Source of the DNA: Candidatus Equadaptatus faecalis
GTDB lineage: Bacteria; Synergistota; Synergistia; Synergistales; Synergistaceae
Length of the DNA: 44,952 nucleotides
Direction: 5' to 3'
Assembly: GCA_018065065.1 (NCBI GenBank)
Contig: JAGHTZ010000017.1
Coordinates: 1 to 44,952 of the forward strand
Below are positions 16,493 through 25,079 of this stretch, in pieces. The translations under genes were made by a program, and so were the position numbers. Under the pieces are notes generated by a model, which searched no databases, was not told the origin of the DNA, and saw nothing but the letters and a program-made list of their open reading frames with translations. The stretch's first letter is position 1, and every line of letters starts with the position of its first letter.

Positions 16493-17605
16493 ATGCTTTT
16501 GGTAAAAGATTTCGGAAAACTTCTTCATACCATTGCAGAGGAAAAAAATCTGTCGGAGGATGTTATTCGCGCAAGCCTGCAGGCGGCAATGAGCTCGGCT
16601 TACAAGAAATCCAGTCCGTACAACCAGAACAAAAACGTTGAGGCGTTTATTGACGCTGAAGGCGACCTCAAGATTGAGGAGATTCGTACCGTTGTTGAAG
16701 AGATAAAAAATCCCGACGCGGAACTGACGCTTGAAGAAGCAAGGGAAGAAGGCTATAACGACCTTGAGCTCGGCGACCAGATAAGAAAAGAAGTCAAGGT
16801 GTCTCCGGACAAGTTTGGCAGAATAGCCGCACAGACAGCGCGTCAGGTTATTATTCAGAGACTTAAGGACGCGGAGCGCCAGTATATTTACGAGCAGTTT
16901 GCGGACAAAATAGGCAACGTAATAGTCGGAAATATCTTTAAAGTTGAAGACGACCAGATTCTTATCAATCTTAATGAGAAAACGGAAGCGGTTCTTCCGA
17001 AGGATGAAAAGATTAACGGTGAAAGCTATCATGCAGGTCTGAAGATGAAATTCTTCGTGCTTGACGTCAGACAGACGACAAAAGGCCCGCGCATAGTTGT
17101 TTCAAGAACGCATCCGGGACTGCTCCGCAAGCTTATTGAGGTTGAAGTTCCCGAAATTCAGGACGGTACGGTTGAAATTCGCAGCATCGTCCGCGAAGCA
17201 GGTCTTCGCGCAAAGGTTGCGGTCAACAGCCTTGATCCGAACGTTGAGCCGCTCGGAGCCTGCGTCGGCAAACAGGGTATGCGCATAAAGGCTCTCAGCA
17301 CTGAACTTAACGGCGAAAGAATTGACGTTATAGCCTGGAGCGATGATCCGTATACGTTTATCAGAAGCGCACTGTCGCCGGCAAAAATAGTAAAAATTGA
17401 GCCGGTCGAGGGTGTGGAGCATGCCGTTACGGCTTACGTCCACAGCGAGGATCTTTCGCTTGCAATAGGCAAGGCAGGGCAGAACGTGCGTCTTGCGGCA
17501 AAAATTACAGGCTGGAAGATAGATATCAAGGTGCTTGAAGCAGAAAAGCTTCCTACGATGAAGGAACTTTTTGTTGATATAGCAAGCATTGTAAAAGAGG
17601 ACTAA
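16493..17605 (+). CDS. nusA: Transcription termination/antitermination factor NusA
   Basis: NusA binds RNA polymerase and modulates pausing, termination and antitermination. 370 residues: N-terminal polymerase-binding domain (1 to about 125), S1 domain (about 130-200), then two KH domains with GACVGKQGMRIKALSTEL and LAIGKAGQNVRLAAKIT. There are no C-terminal acidic repeats as in E. coli; this is the short Gram-positive-like form. GAGGGGG lies about 9 bases before ATG 16493. Because NusA often regulates its own operon through leader terminators, the hairpin before rimP may be relevant. Confidence 0.96.
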   Translation: MLLVKDFGKLLHTIAEEKNLSEDVIRASLQAAMSSAYKKSSPYNQNKNVEAFIDAEGDLKIEEIRTVVEEIKNPDAELTLEEAREEGYNDLELGDQIRKEVKVSPDKFGRIAAQTARQVIIQRLKDAERQYIYEQFADKIGNVIVGNIFKVEDDQILINLNEKTEAVLPKDEKINGESYHAGLKMKFFVLDVRQTTKGPRIVVSRTHPGLLRKLIEVEVPEIQDGTVEIRSIVREAGLRAKVAVNSLDPNVEPLGACVGKQGMRIKALSTELNGERIDVIAWSDDPYTFIRSALSPAKIVKIEPVEGVEHAVTAYVHSEDLSLAIGKAGQNVRLAAKITGWKIDIKVLEAEKLPTMKELFVDIASIVKED

Positions 17606-17615
17606 AAACAGGCTG

Positions 17616-17894
17616 ATGAAAAACGCAAATGCGGCAGAGAAAATAAAACAGGCAAGAAGCTGCATAGCCTGTGGCCGGACAGCCCGGAAAAACGAGCTGC
17701 TCAGGATTGTACGCACTCCCGAAGGAAGGGCAGTTTATGACCCGACGGGACGCGCAAACGGACGCGGGGCGTATTTGTGCCGCAAATGCGAGTGTATAGA
17801 ACGCGCTCAGAAGAAAGAACTTGTCGCAAAACATTTGAACGTTGTTCCCGATGCCGATTTTTTTGAGAAGCTTAAGCAGGTTTGCGGCGAATGA
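17616..17894 (+). CDS. ylxR: YlxR/RnpM-family RNA-binding protein
   Basis: A 92-residue protein of the DUF448 family. The B. subtilis member (RnpM) binds and modulates RNase P. The family pattern is clear: CIACGRTARKNELLRIVRTP, a short turn, then the GRGAYLC motif with a second cysteine pair (CRKCEC). The four cysteines could bind a metal. It follows nusA by 10 bases and overlaps ylxQ by 4 bases (ATGA), so it is translationally coupled. Confidence 0.9.
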   Translation: MKNANAAEKIKQARSCIACGRTARKNELLRIVRTPEGRAVYDPTGRANGRGAYLCRKCECIERAQKKELVAKHLNVVPDADFFEKLKQVCGE

Positions 17895-18223
17895 CCGAAA
17901 ACGAACGAAAAATCCTGAATCTGCTCGGCATAGCGAGAAGATCAGGGGCTATATTCATAGGTCAGGATCAGGTTCTCGAAAGCTGCAAAAAGTATAAAGC
18001 TCTGCTTGTGTTAACGTCGGACGACTGCTCTGAAAACGTACTCAAAAGCCTGAAAAACGCGGAGACGCGCATAAACGTTGAAAGAATGAAACTTAATCTT
18101 GACAGGACGCAGATGGGACAGGCAGTAGGAACAAAATCAGCTCAGATTGTATCAATGGATTACGAAAACGGTTTTGCGGGGAAAATTCTCAGTTTAATGA
18201 ACAGGAGTGATGCAGATGAGTAA
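17891..18223 (+). CDS. ylxQ: L7Ae-family ribosomal protein YlxQ-like
   Basis: A 110-residue member of the L7Ae/L30e family, which binds kink-turn RNA. NLLGIARRSGAIFIGQDQVLE is the typical start, followed by the ALLVLTSDDCSENVLK strand-helix unit and, later, GQAVGTKSAQIVSM. ATG 17891 overlaps the ylxR stop codon (ATGA) and gives the family's usual start; an in-frame TTG nine bases upstream lacks support. Its 3' end overlaps the infB start by 8 bases. Confidence 0.88.
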   Translation: MTENERKILNLLGIARRSGAIFIGQDQVLESCKKYKALLVLTSDDCSENVLKSLKNAETRINVERMKLNLDRTQMGQAVGTKSAQIVSMDYENGFAGKILSLMNRSDADE

Positions 18224-20312
18224 AATACGAATATACGATCTTGCCAAAGAGGTCGGTAAAACAAATAAAGAAGTAATGGAAATTCTTGCAGGGCTCGGCA
18301 TTGAAGTGAAATCTGCTTCAAGCTCGATAGAAGAGGCAGAAGCCGGCAAATTAAAGGCTTCCGTTTCGTCAGGCTCCGCTGAAAACAAAACCGCGGAAAA
18401 AAGCTCAAAGCCTGCCGCGGCGCAGCCTAAGCGTGGTTTGCCGCTTGTTAAAATCAAACCCGGGGCAAGCGTTGCGGACGTTGCTTCTTCCGTTGGCGAA
18501 AAATCGGGCAAGGCGGTCAAAATTCTTATGAATGCCGGTCTTATGATTTCAGCGGTTACCGCCGTTGACGACAATCTGCTCGGAGTTCTCGGCGAAGGCT
18601 TCGGCAGAAATTTTGTTTTTGCGGAGGAATACACGGAAACGGAAAATTTTGAAAGTTTTGAAGAAAAGCCCGTTGCCGCTGTCAGGAAGCCCGACAAAAA
18701 ACACGACAAAAAAGCTGAAAAGAAAGCTGAGAAAAAAGCGGAAAGACAGATTGCAAAGCAGTCTGCTGCCGCCAAGGAAGAAGAAACAGAGCAGCTTGAA
18801 CTCACGCCGAGGCCGCCGATTATTACGGTTATGGGACACGTTGACCACGGCAAAACGACGCTGCTTGACTATATACGCAATACTCACGTTACGAACAGGG
18901 AGGCAGGCGGAATTACGCAGCATATAGGCGCTTCCTGCGTAAATTACAACGGAAACACGCTTGTTTTCCTCGATACTCCGGGGCATGAGGCGTTCACTGC
19001 CATGAGGGCGCGCGGCGCTCAGGTTACGGATATCGCGATTCTCGTTGTCGCCGCCGACGACGGTCTTATGCCGCAGACAATAGAGGCTCTGAACCATGCA
19101 AAAGCGGCAAACGTACCGATTATAGTCGCGGTCAACAAAATGGACAAACCGCAGGCAAATCCTGACAGAGTACGCCAGCAGCTTTCCGATTATGGTCTCG
19201 TTCCCGAAGAATGGGGCGGCGATACGGTTATGGTAAATCTTTCAGCCAAAACCGGCGAACACGTGAACGAACTGCTTGAAATGATTATTCTTGTCGCCGA
19301 GCTTCAGGAACTCAAGGCGGCAAAGGAAGCCAAACCGCAGGGTACGGTTGTCGAAGCAAACCTCGACAAGGGCAAGGGACCGGTTGCAACGGTTATAGTT
19401 CAGAACGGAACGCTCAAACGCGGAGACATTATATACACGGATACTGCCTGGGGCAAAATCAGGGCAATGCTTGACGACAAGGGCAATATGGTCAGCAGCG
19501 CCGGACCGAGCATGCCTGTTGAAATTCTCGGACTTGAAAACGTCCCGCAGCCCGGAGAGATTTTCAAGACCTTCCCGTCAGAGCGCGAGGCCCGCGATTT
19601 TATGTCGCAGAAAGAGGTTGAACGCAGAGAGCAGATGTCTGTAAAAGCCAAGAGAGTCACCCTTGAAGAGCTTTATGACAAAATGCAGGGAGGAGAAACC
19701 CCGCAGCTGCACATAGTTCTTAAAACCGACGTTCAGGGCTCGCTTGAAGCTTTCCATGCTTCGCTTGTAAAAATGAGCACCGAAGCCGTCAGCGTGAATA
19801 TTGTTCACGAAGGCGTCGGACGCATTTCCGAATCGGACGTTATGCTTGCCGCCGCCTCGAATGCCGTTATTATAGGCTTCAACGTCAGACCTGACAGCAA
19901 CGCGAAGAAGATTGCCGAAACCGAAGGTATTCAGGTAAGACTTTATCAGGTAATTTACGATATGCTTGATGACGTTAAGGCAGCCATGGAAGGCATGCTT
20001 GCGCCCGAAATCAGGGAAAACACGCTCGGACAGGCTGAAATCCGCGATATTATCAGAGTTCCGAAGGTTGGAAACATTGCAGGCTGCCGTGTTCTTGAAG
20101 GTTCGGTGAAACGCGGAAGCGTGCGCCTTATCCGCGACGGAGTTGTTTTCTGGACGGGCGAACTTGCGAGCCTAAAACATTTTAAGGATGACGCAAGAGA
20201 AGTCAAGGCAGGAAACGAATGCGGTCTCAGCTTCGCCAAATTTCAGGATTTCAGAGTCGGCGACATCGTCGAATCCTTTGAAATTCTTAAAGAGAAGAGA
20301 ACGCTCGATTAA
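18216..20312 (+). CDS. infB: Translation initiation factor IF-2
   Basis: GTPase that brings fMet-tRNA to the 30S subunit and promotes subunit joining. About 698 residues. The N-terminal IF2_N helix unit is [20 protein letters not shown], then a Lys/Ala/Glu-rich linker and a second IF2_N-like unit. G domain: GHVDHGKTT (about 207-214), DTPGHEAFT and NKMD. The C-terminal domains (domain III and the fMet-tRNA-binding C2) follow, ending [21 protein letters not shown] 18216 is chosen because AGGAG (18203-18207) lies 8 bases upstream; in-frame GTG and ATG codons at 18207 and 18210 are too close to it. It is short compared with E. coli IF-2 (890), as in Gram-positives. Confidence 0.97.
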   Translation: MSKIRIYDLAKEVGKTNKEVMEILAGLGIEVKSASSSIEEAEAGKLKASVSSGSAENKTAEKSSKPAAAQPKRGLPLVKIKPGASVADVASSVGEKSGKAVKILMNAGLMISAVTAVDDNLLGVLGEGFGRNFVFAEEYTETENFESFEEKPVAAVRKPDKKHDKKAEKKAEKKAERQIAKQSAAAKEEETEQLELTPRPPIITVMGHVDHGKTTLLDYIRNTHVTNREAGGITQHIGASCVNYNGNTLVFLDTPGHEAFTAMRARGAQVTDIAILVVAADDGLMPQTIEALNHAKAANVPIIVAVNKMDKPQANPDRVRQQLSDYGLVPEEWGGDTVMVNLSAKTGEHVNELLEMIILVAELQELKAAKEAKPQGTVVEANLDKGKGPVATVIVQNGTLKRGDIIYTDTAWGKIRAMLDDKGNMVSSAGPSMPVEILGLENVPQPGEIFKTFPSEREARDFMSQKEVERREQMSVKAKRVTLEELYDKMQGGETPQLHIVLKTDVQGSLEAFHASLVKMSTEAVSVNIVHEGVGRISESDVMLAAASNAVIIGFNVRPDSNAKKIAETEGIQVRLYQVIYDMLDDVKAAMEGMLAPEIRENTLGQAEIRDIIRVPKVGNIAGCRVLEGSVKRGSVRLIRDGVVFWTGELASLKHFKDDAREVKAGNECGLSFAKFQDFRVGDIVESFEILKEKRTLD

Positions 20313-20327
20313 CCGTGGGAGTCTGCT

Positions 20328-20720
20328 ATGCGTTCATACCGTATGGGAAGAATAAACAAAGAATTCCAGCGCAGCATATCCGACCTGCTTCAGCTGCGCA
20401 TAAAGAAAGAACACGTCTCCGAGGCGATTATAACGGCGGTTGACGTATCTTCCGATTTGGGCTACGCAAAGGTCTATTACACTCTGCTTGACGAACACGT
20501 CAGGGGCACGGTGCAGAAAGCGCTGGAATCCGTTGCAGGACAGCTTCGCGGAATACTCGGCAGGGAAATGCACCTGCGCACTATTCCGCAGCTGACTTTT
20601 GTGTATGACAATTCAGAAGCCGAAGCGAGAAAAATGGACGAACTGCTTGACAGAGTAGCAAAGCTTGACGCTGAAATCATTAAATCGTCCGAAACGAAAT
20701 CTGAGGAAGATGAAGACTGA
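20328..20720 (+). CDS. rbfA: Ribosome-binding factor A
   Basis: RbfA binds immature 30S subunits and assists processing of the 16S rRNA 5' end. 130 residues, KH-type fold: RMGRINKEFQRSISDLLQ, the AKVYYTLLDE strand and LRTIPQLTFVYDNSEAEARKMDELL are family hallmarks. The tail is acidic. It follows infB by 15 bases and overlaps nrnA by 11 bases. Confidence 0.94.
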   Translation: MRSYRMGRINKEFQRSISDLLQLRIKKEHVSEAIITAVDVSSDLGYAKVYYTLLDEHVRGTVQKALESVAGQLRGILGREMHLRTIPQLTFVYDNSEAEARKMDELLDRVAKLDAEIIKSSETKSEEDED

Positions 20721-21687
20721 GAATATTGCACGGAAACTGAAAGAATACAACAGCTGGACGATTCTCTGCCACGAAAAACCTGACGGGGATACGCTCGGCT
20801 GTGCCCTTGCTCTCTTTTCGCTCGGCAGGCGTATGGGGAAAAAGGTCGTCGCAGGCGGCAGGGACGCCGTTCCGGACAAATATCTTTTTCTCCCGTACAG
20901 CGGAGAATACAGGCAGTTTTCGGCAAATGACGTGCTGCCCGATTCCTTGCTTGTGGTCGTTGATACAAGCACAAAAAACAGATCAATAGAAGGCTTGGAA
21001 ACAATTTTGCCGTTGCACGACAGCGTCGCGATGGACCACCATGCGGACAACGAGAAATTCTGCAAAATCAATCTTGTCTGTCCGGAGGCTTCGGCGGCGG
21101 CTGAAATTGTTGCGGAGCTTATGCACGATAATTTTGACATAAGCAGGGACGAAGCGGTGTGCCTTTACACTGCGCTCGCGACGGACAACGGCAGTTTCTG
21201 TTTTTCTTCGGTAACTCCGCGCAGTCATGAGATAGCATGTATTCTGCTGCAGGCAGGCGCAAAGCCGAATGAAATAGACAGCTACCTGAACGAGTCGATG
21301 ACGCACGAAGCCCTGAAGCTTTGGGGAAGGGCAATGGAAGGTGCAGAACTGTTTGCGGACGGGACTGCCGCCGTGCTGCTCATTTCTGCTTCGGATTTTG
21401 AGGAATTTCATTCCGAGCCGAGTGTTACGGAAAATCTTGTCAATCAGCTGCTCCGCGTTAAGGGCGTCAAAATAGCGCTGTTTGTGTCCGAATTTGACGG
21501 TATGGTCAAGCTCAGCGTGAGAACAAAACAGCCGTACATTGCCCGCGAAATCGCGGCGTTTTACGGCGGCGGAGGACACGACCAGGCGGCGGGCGCAAAG
21601 CTGTGCGGAAATATAGACAAGGTGATTGCGGAACTTAAAGAACGGGTAACGAAATATGCCGAAATCGGGCTTTCTTGTAATAAATAA
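20710..21687 (+). CDS. nrnA: DHH/DHHA1 phosphoesterase (NrnA-like)
   Basis: Probable bifunctional nano-RNase and 3'-phosphoadenosine-5'-phosphate phosphatase. About 325 residues. The DHH domain has HEKPDGDTLGCALAL, VVDTST and the DHH triad (residues 109-111). The DHHA1 domain ends with the GGGGHDQAAGAKL substrate-binding motif. Such a gene sits between rbfA and truB in many Gram-positive bacteria. ATG 20710 lies inside rbfA, with GAGG just upstream (tight spacing). An in-frame TTG at 20665 would overlap rbfA by more than 50 bases and is unlikely. Confidence 0.9.
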   Translation: MKTENIARKLKEYNSWTILCHEKPDGDTLGCALALFSLGRRMGKKVVAGGRDAVPDKYLFLPYSGEYRQFSANDVLPDSLLVVVDTSTKNRSIEGLETILPLHDSVAMDHHADNEKFCKINLVCPEASAAAEIVAELMHDNFDISRDEAVCLYTALATDNGSFCFSSVTPRSHEIACILLQAGAKPNEIDSYLNESMTHEALKLWGRAMEGAELFADGTAAVLLISASDFEEFHSEPSVTENLVNQLLRVKGVKIALFVSEFDGMVKLSVRTKQPYIAREIAAFYGGGGHDQAAGAKLCGNIDKVIAELKERVTKYAEIGLSCNK

Positions 21688-22591
21688 GCCGGTTGGAGAA
21701 CGCAGTACGCGCTGTGTGGAGGTAGTGCACCGCAAGCTTGGCAGAAAAGCAAAGGTGGGGCACGGCGGCACGCTTGATTCCACGGCTTCCGGCGTTCTCG
21801 TTCTGCTGACGGGCGCAGCCACGCGGCTCAGCAATATCGTAATGGGATTTCCGAAATGCTATGCCGCGACGCTTCAGCTCGGAAGCGAAACTGATACTGA
21901 CGACGCGTCAGGAAACGTTATCCGCGAGGCGGAATGGAGCCATTTGTCCGTTTCTGACATTGACGACGCTATGGCGGAGTTTTCCGGCTGGCGCCTGCAG
22001 ACGCCTCCGAACGTTTCCGCGGTTCACGTCAACGGACAGAGGGCGCACGAATTGAGCCGCAGCGGACAGGAAGTTAAAATAGCTCCCAAGCCTGTATATT
22101 TTGAAAAAGTATTAAGGACAACGGATATATCTTCAGACGGAAAACTCTCTTTTGAAATATACTGCCAGAAGGGAACCTACGTGAGAAGCTTCGGCAGGGA
22201 TCTCGCCCGCGTCCTCGGCACGGCAGGGCATGTCTGCAGGCTGGAAAGAAAATTTGCAGGACCTTTCAATTTGGATAACGCGGTTGATTTCTCCGAAATT
22301 GAAACGATGACGGCTGACGGCATATATGCCCGTCTGCTTGAACTTTCTGTTATTTCTGACGTACTGCCCATGTACGCCGGAGACAAAAAAGCAGAAAAAA
22401 AACTTGCGCTGGGACAAAACGTTCCGATGGAACTTCTGTCTGTCAGAAGCAGGGGAAAAACCGAAAATTATTTCGGCGAAGACGTACTGCTTGCCGCGGG
22501 AAACTATTTTTCAGTCTGCAGTTTTGCAACTGAGGACGGCAGAGTAATGCTGCACCCGTCAGTCAATCTGTATCTCGGTGGAGAATTATGA
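21656..22591 (+). CDS. truB: tRNA pseudouridine-55 synthase
   Basis: TruB makes pseudouridine 55 in the T loop of tRNAs. 311 residues. Motif I is INKPVG and the catalytic block is KVGHGGTLDSTASGVLVL with Asp41; most family members have Pro after that Asp, here Ser. The YVRSFGRDLARVLGTAGHV block and the LLELSVI region fit the family, and a C-terminal PUA-like domain follows. It overlaps nrnA by 32 bases and ribF by 4 bases (ATGA). The tRNA-Gly gene in this window has C at position 55, so that tRNA would not be a substrate. Confidence 0.94.
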   Translation: MPKSGFLVINKPVGERSTRCVEVVHRKLGRKAKVGHGGTLDSTASGVLVLLTGAATRLSNIVMGFPKCYAATLQLGSETDTDDASGNVIREAEWSHLSVSDIDDAMAEFSGWRLQTPPNVSAVHVNGQRAHELSRSGQEVKIAPKPVYFEKVLRTTDISSDGKLSFEIYCQKGTYVRSFGRDLARVLGTAGHVCRLERKFAGPFNLDNAVDFSEIETMTADGIYARLLELSVISDVLPMYAGDKKAEKKLALGQNVPMELLSVRSRGKTENYFGEDVLLAAGNYFSVCSFATEDGRVMLHPSVNLYLGGEL

Positions 22592-23520
22592 TTTACGCCA
22601 TCGGTGCGTTTGACGGTTTCCATACGGGACACTGCGAACTGCTGAAAACAGCACGGCGTACGGCAGAAGCAGAAAACTGCAGATGGGGTGTTCTGACCTT
22701 TGACCGTAATCCGCAGCAGTTTTTGTCCGGCGGTAATTTCAAGCAGCTGTTTACGGACGCGGAGCGTGATTTTTACGCCAAACTGCTTAATATACCTGAG
22801 CTTGTAAAAATTCCGTTCACAAAAGAACTTGCCGGACTTGCACCGGACGAATTTATGCGGCTTATGAAAGAGAAATACGAAGCCTGCGGAATTGTCGTCG
22901 GCGAAGATTTCCGTTTCGGAGCAGGACGCAGGGGGGACGCGTTGTTTATCAGGGATTACTGCGCGGAAAACAATATGGCGTTTTCGTCAGTAAAAACTCT
23001 GGAATTCAACGGAGGCACCGTCAGTTCCACACGGATAAGAAAGCTTGTATGCGAGGGAAAAATCAAAACTGCAAACGAACTGCTCGGGCTTCCTTATTAT
23101 TTGTCAGGAGAAGTTGTTACAGGTGAGCAGCGCGGCAGACTTATAGGTTTTCCGACTGCAAATCTGCTGCCGGAGAACGGCAAGGTTTATCCGAAAAACG
23201 GAAGCTATTTTACAATCACGCTTGTTGAAAACGAGTTGTACCCTTCGGTAACAAACATAGGCTTCAATCCCACGTTCGACGGAAAAAAACTGATATGCGA
23301 AACACACCTGCCAAACTTTGCAAAAGATATTTACGGAAAAAAAATTACCGTTTTCTTTGCGGAAGAAAACAGGGGAGAAATGAAGTTTGAAAGCAGCGAA
23401 AAGCTTGCAGAACAGCTGCGCACCGACACGCAGAAGTCGGCGGCTGTGCTGAAACGGTTTATGAAAGACAATGCCGCACTGCTTGACAATATTAAGGCGC
23501 AAGCTTTGACATGGCTGTAA
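22588..23520 (+). CDS. ribF: Bifunctional riboflavin kinase / FAD synthetase
   Basis: Converts riboflavin to FMN and then FAD. 310 residues. The N-terminal nucleotidyltransferase domain has GAFDGFHTGHCELL (family form GNFDGVHxGH) and STRIRKLVCEG. The C-terminal riboflavin kinase domain has GRLIGFPTANLLPENGKVYP, NIGFNPTF and DIYGKKI. It starts with ATG overlapping the truB stop, with GGTGGAG upstream. It is the last gene of the operon; the promoter of the next gene begins inside its final codons. There is no visible terminator behind it. Confidence 0.94.
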   Translation: MIYAIGAFDGFHTGHCELLKTARRTAEAENCRWGVLTFDRNPQQFLSGGNFKQLFTDAERDFYAKLLNIPELVKIPFTKELAGLAPDEFMRLMKEKYEACGIVVGEDFRFGAGRRGDALFIRDYCAENNMAFSSVKTLEFNGGTVSSTRIRKLVCEGKIKTANELLGLPYYLSGEVVTGEQRGRLIGFPTANLLPENGKVYPKNGSYFTITLVENELYPSVTNIGFNPTFDGKKLICETHLPNFAKDIYGKKITVFFAEENRGEMKFESSEKLAEQLRTDTQKSAAVLKRFMKDNAALLDNIKAQALTWL

Positions 23521-23534
23521 AAATGTAATATCAT
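23506..23534 (+). promoter_or_regulatory. Promoter of the PpiD/SurA-like gene
   Basis: Perfect TTGACA (23506-23511) in the last codons of ribF, a 17-base spacer and TATCAT (23529-23534). It gives a leader of about 35 bases. Confidence 0.8.
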
Positions 23535-23575
23535 ATCCAAGTTGTGCATGAGGCAACAATTCCCTAAGGAGGATG

Positions 23576-24625
23576 ATGGGTTTGTTTAAATGGATGAGAG
23601 AAAATCTCAAATTGATAATGATAGCGGTTGTCATCGTTTTTGTAATTACCTGCGGTGTTATGTACGGCGTAGGCGGGGGCAAAGGCGCTGACGGTAAGGG
23701 TCCCAACGACGCAGTCGCAAAGGTCAACGGTAAAAAAGTTGCCCGCGCCGACGTGGAACGTATTGCTCTGCGCATAGCTGAACAGCAGTCGGCAAGTATG
23801 CCAGGCGTGAAAGCTTCTGAAGACGATATCTATCTGTTCAGAAAACAGGCTGTGGAATCAATGGGTCTCGAACGCGAACTCAAAAAAGAAATCAAAGCAC
23901 GCGGCGTAAAGGTTGACAGAAAAGAGCTTAAGGAACAGGTTAACGCCATTATTGCCCGGTTCCCCACAAAAGAAGAATTTGAAAGCTATCTCAGCCGCGC
24001 CGACAAATCAATGGCTGATTTCAAGGACGAAGTGAGATTCCAGATGGAACAGCAGAAACTGGTTGATAAAATTACGTCGGAAATAAAAGTAACGGACGAA
24101 GACTTGAAAAAATTCTACGAGGACGGCAAAGATTCAATTTTCAAACGTCCTGCCGGAAGCAACCTCCTTATAGCGGTTTTCGGCAACAAAGCAGCTGCGG
24201 AGCTTGCGAAAAAGGCTCTTGAATCAGGCGCCAAATGGGACGGTATAATGAAAGAACAGAAGGCAGAGAACTCAACGAAAGAAGAAAAGCCTGATTTTAT
24301 TCCTGCCGCGCAGCTTTCAACAGAACCGTTCACAACAGTCAAGACTCTTGAAGCCGGTAAGGTTTCCAATGTAATTCAGATGCCCGGAGCAGAAAAATAT
24401 TTCCTCTTCCTTAAGAAAAGCGACGAAGCGGAAAAGATACTTTCATTTGACGAGGCAAAAGACGACGCTGTTAAAATGATACAGAACCAGCGCGGCAGAA
24501 TGGAAGTCCTCAGGCTTGTAAGAAAGCTCAGAAAGAACGTTGAAGTCGAAATAATCGAAGACAGTTTCTTCATTCCGCAGAAAACGGAAGCAAAACCCGA
24601 AGAAAGCGCACCGGCGAAGCAGTAG
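23576..24625 (+). CDS. Membrane-anchored SurA/PpiD-like chaperone
   Basis: About 349 residues. One hydrophobic segment (about 9-28) anchors it with the rest outside the membrane, as in PpiD. The SurA_N-like part (about 42-170) has VAKVNGKKVARADVERIALR and a long helical region. Residues about 170-290 align loosely with a parvulin (PPIC) domain: EDLKKFYEDGKDSIF, AGKVSNVIQMPGAEKYFLFLKK, then the usual closing helix. Catalytic positions are not recognisable, so it is probably a chaperone without prolyl isomerase activity. Three starts are possible: ATG 23573, ATG 23576 and TTG 23582, all just behind AAGGAGG (23566-23572). The TTG has the best spacing; the ATG is kept as the conservative choice. 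With OmpH it suggests an outer-membrane biogenesis path. Confidence 0.75.
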   Translation: MGLFKWMRENLKLIMIAVVIVFVITCGVMYGVGGGKGADGKGPNDAVAKVNGKKVARADVERIALRIAEQQSASMPGVKASEDDIYLFRKQAVESMGLERELKKEIKARGVKVDRKELKEQVNAIIARFPTKEEFESYLSRADKSMADFKDEVRFQMEQQKLVDKITSEIKVTDEDLKKFYEDGKDSIFKRPAGSNLLIAVFGNKAAAELAKKALESGAKWDGIMKEQKAENSTKEEKPDFIPAAQLSTEPFTTVKTLEAGKVSNVIQMPGAEKYFLFLKKSDEAEKILSFDEAKDDAVKMIQNQRGRMEVLRLVRKLRKNVEVEIIEDSFFIPQKTEAKPEESAPAKQ

Positions 24626-24650
24626 ATTTCCCCTGTACAGTTTATTGCTA

Positions 24651-24679
24651 TTGACAAAAGTACGTTTCTGAAATAAAAT
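24651..24679 (+). promoter_or_regulatory. Promoter of tRNA-Ser and tRNA-Arg
   Basis: Perfect TTGACA (24651-24656), 17-base spacer, TAAAAT (24674-24679), ending 11 bases before tRNA-Ser. The two tRNA genes and one terminator form a unit. Confidence 0.85.
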
Positions 24680-24690
24680 GTTTCACCGTT

Positions 24691-24786
24691 GGTGAGGTGG
24701 CCGAGCTAGGCTGAAGGCGCTCGCCTGCTAAGCGGGTAGGGGGACAAAAATCTCCCTCAAGGGTTCAAATCCCTTCCTCACCGCCA
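24691..24786 (+). tRNA. tRNA-Ser (anticodon GCT)
   Basis: Class II tRNA with a long variable arm. Acceptor GGTGAGG/CCTCACC, anticodon loop CTGCTAA with anticodon GCT (reads AGC/AGU), a variable arm built from GGGGGA...TCTCCC, T loop TTCAAAT and encoded CCA. Confidence 0.96.
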
Positions 24787-24799
24787 CTATTTAAATATT

Positions 24800-24876
24800 G
24801 CGCCGGTAGCTCAATTGGATAGAGCGTTAGACTACGGATCTAAAGGTTACGGGTTCAAGTCCTGTTCGGCGCGCCA
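24800..24876 (+). tRNA. tRNA-Arg (anticodon ACG)
   Basis: Acceptor GCGCCGG/TCGGCGC, D stem GCTC/GAGC, anticodon stem TTAGA/TCTAA with loop CTACGGA, T loop TTCAAGT, encoded CCA. Anticodon ACG is normally edited to ICG and reads CGU, CGC and CGA. It is 13 bases after tRNA-Ser. Confidence 0.96.
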
Positions 24877-24885
24877 GAGATTTGG

Positions 24886-24909
24886 GGGACTCCGTAAGGA
24901 GTCCCTTTT
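24886..24909 (+). terminator. Terminator of the tRNA-Ser/Arg unit
   Basis: GGGACTCC (24886-24893) pairs with GGAGTCCC (24898-24905) around GTAA, followed by TTTT. Confidence 0.9.
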
Positions 24910-24963
24910 GTATGTCGCCGCGTAAAGTAAACGAACAATATTGCTGATTGTTTCAATTTACGT

Positions 24964-24992
24964 TTGCAAAGCTGCGAATTATTTACTATTAT
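24964..24992 (+). promoter_or_regulatory. Promoter of the membrane module
   Basis: TTGCAA (24964-24969), 17-base spacer, TATTAT (24987-24992). It would give a leader of about 80 bases before the GTG start at 25080. I see no clear structure in that leader. Confidence 0.6.
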
Positions 24993-25079
24993 TATGTTCG
25001 TACCTTATGCGGTCATCTGCGCTGTACATCAGACCGGCGTAAGATACGAGCGATAAGCGAATCGGAGGAAGATAAAGCA

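Noticed and set aside
24948-25079. Upstream extension of the antiporter-like gene from TTG 24948
   Set aside because: The extra 44 residues are not hydrophobic in the family pattern, have no ribosome-binding site and overlap the likely promoter at 24964-24992. GTG 25080 with GGAGG upstream is preferred.
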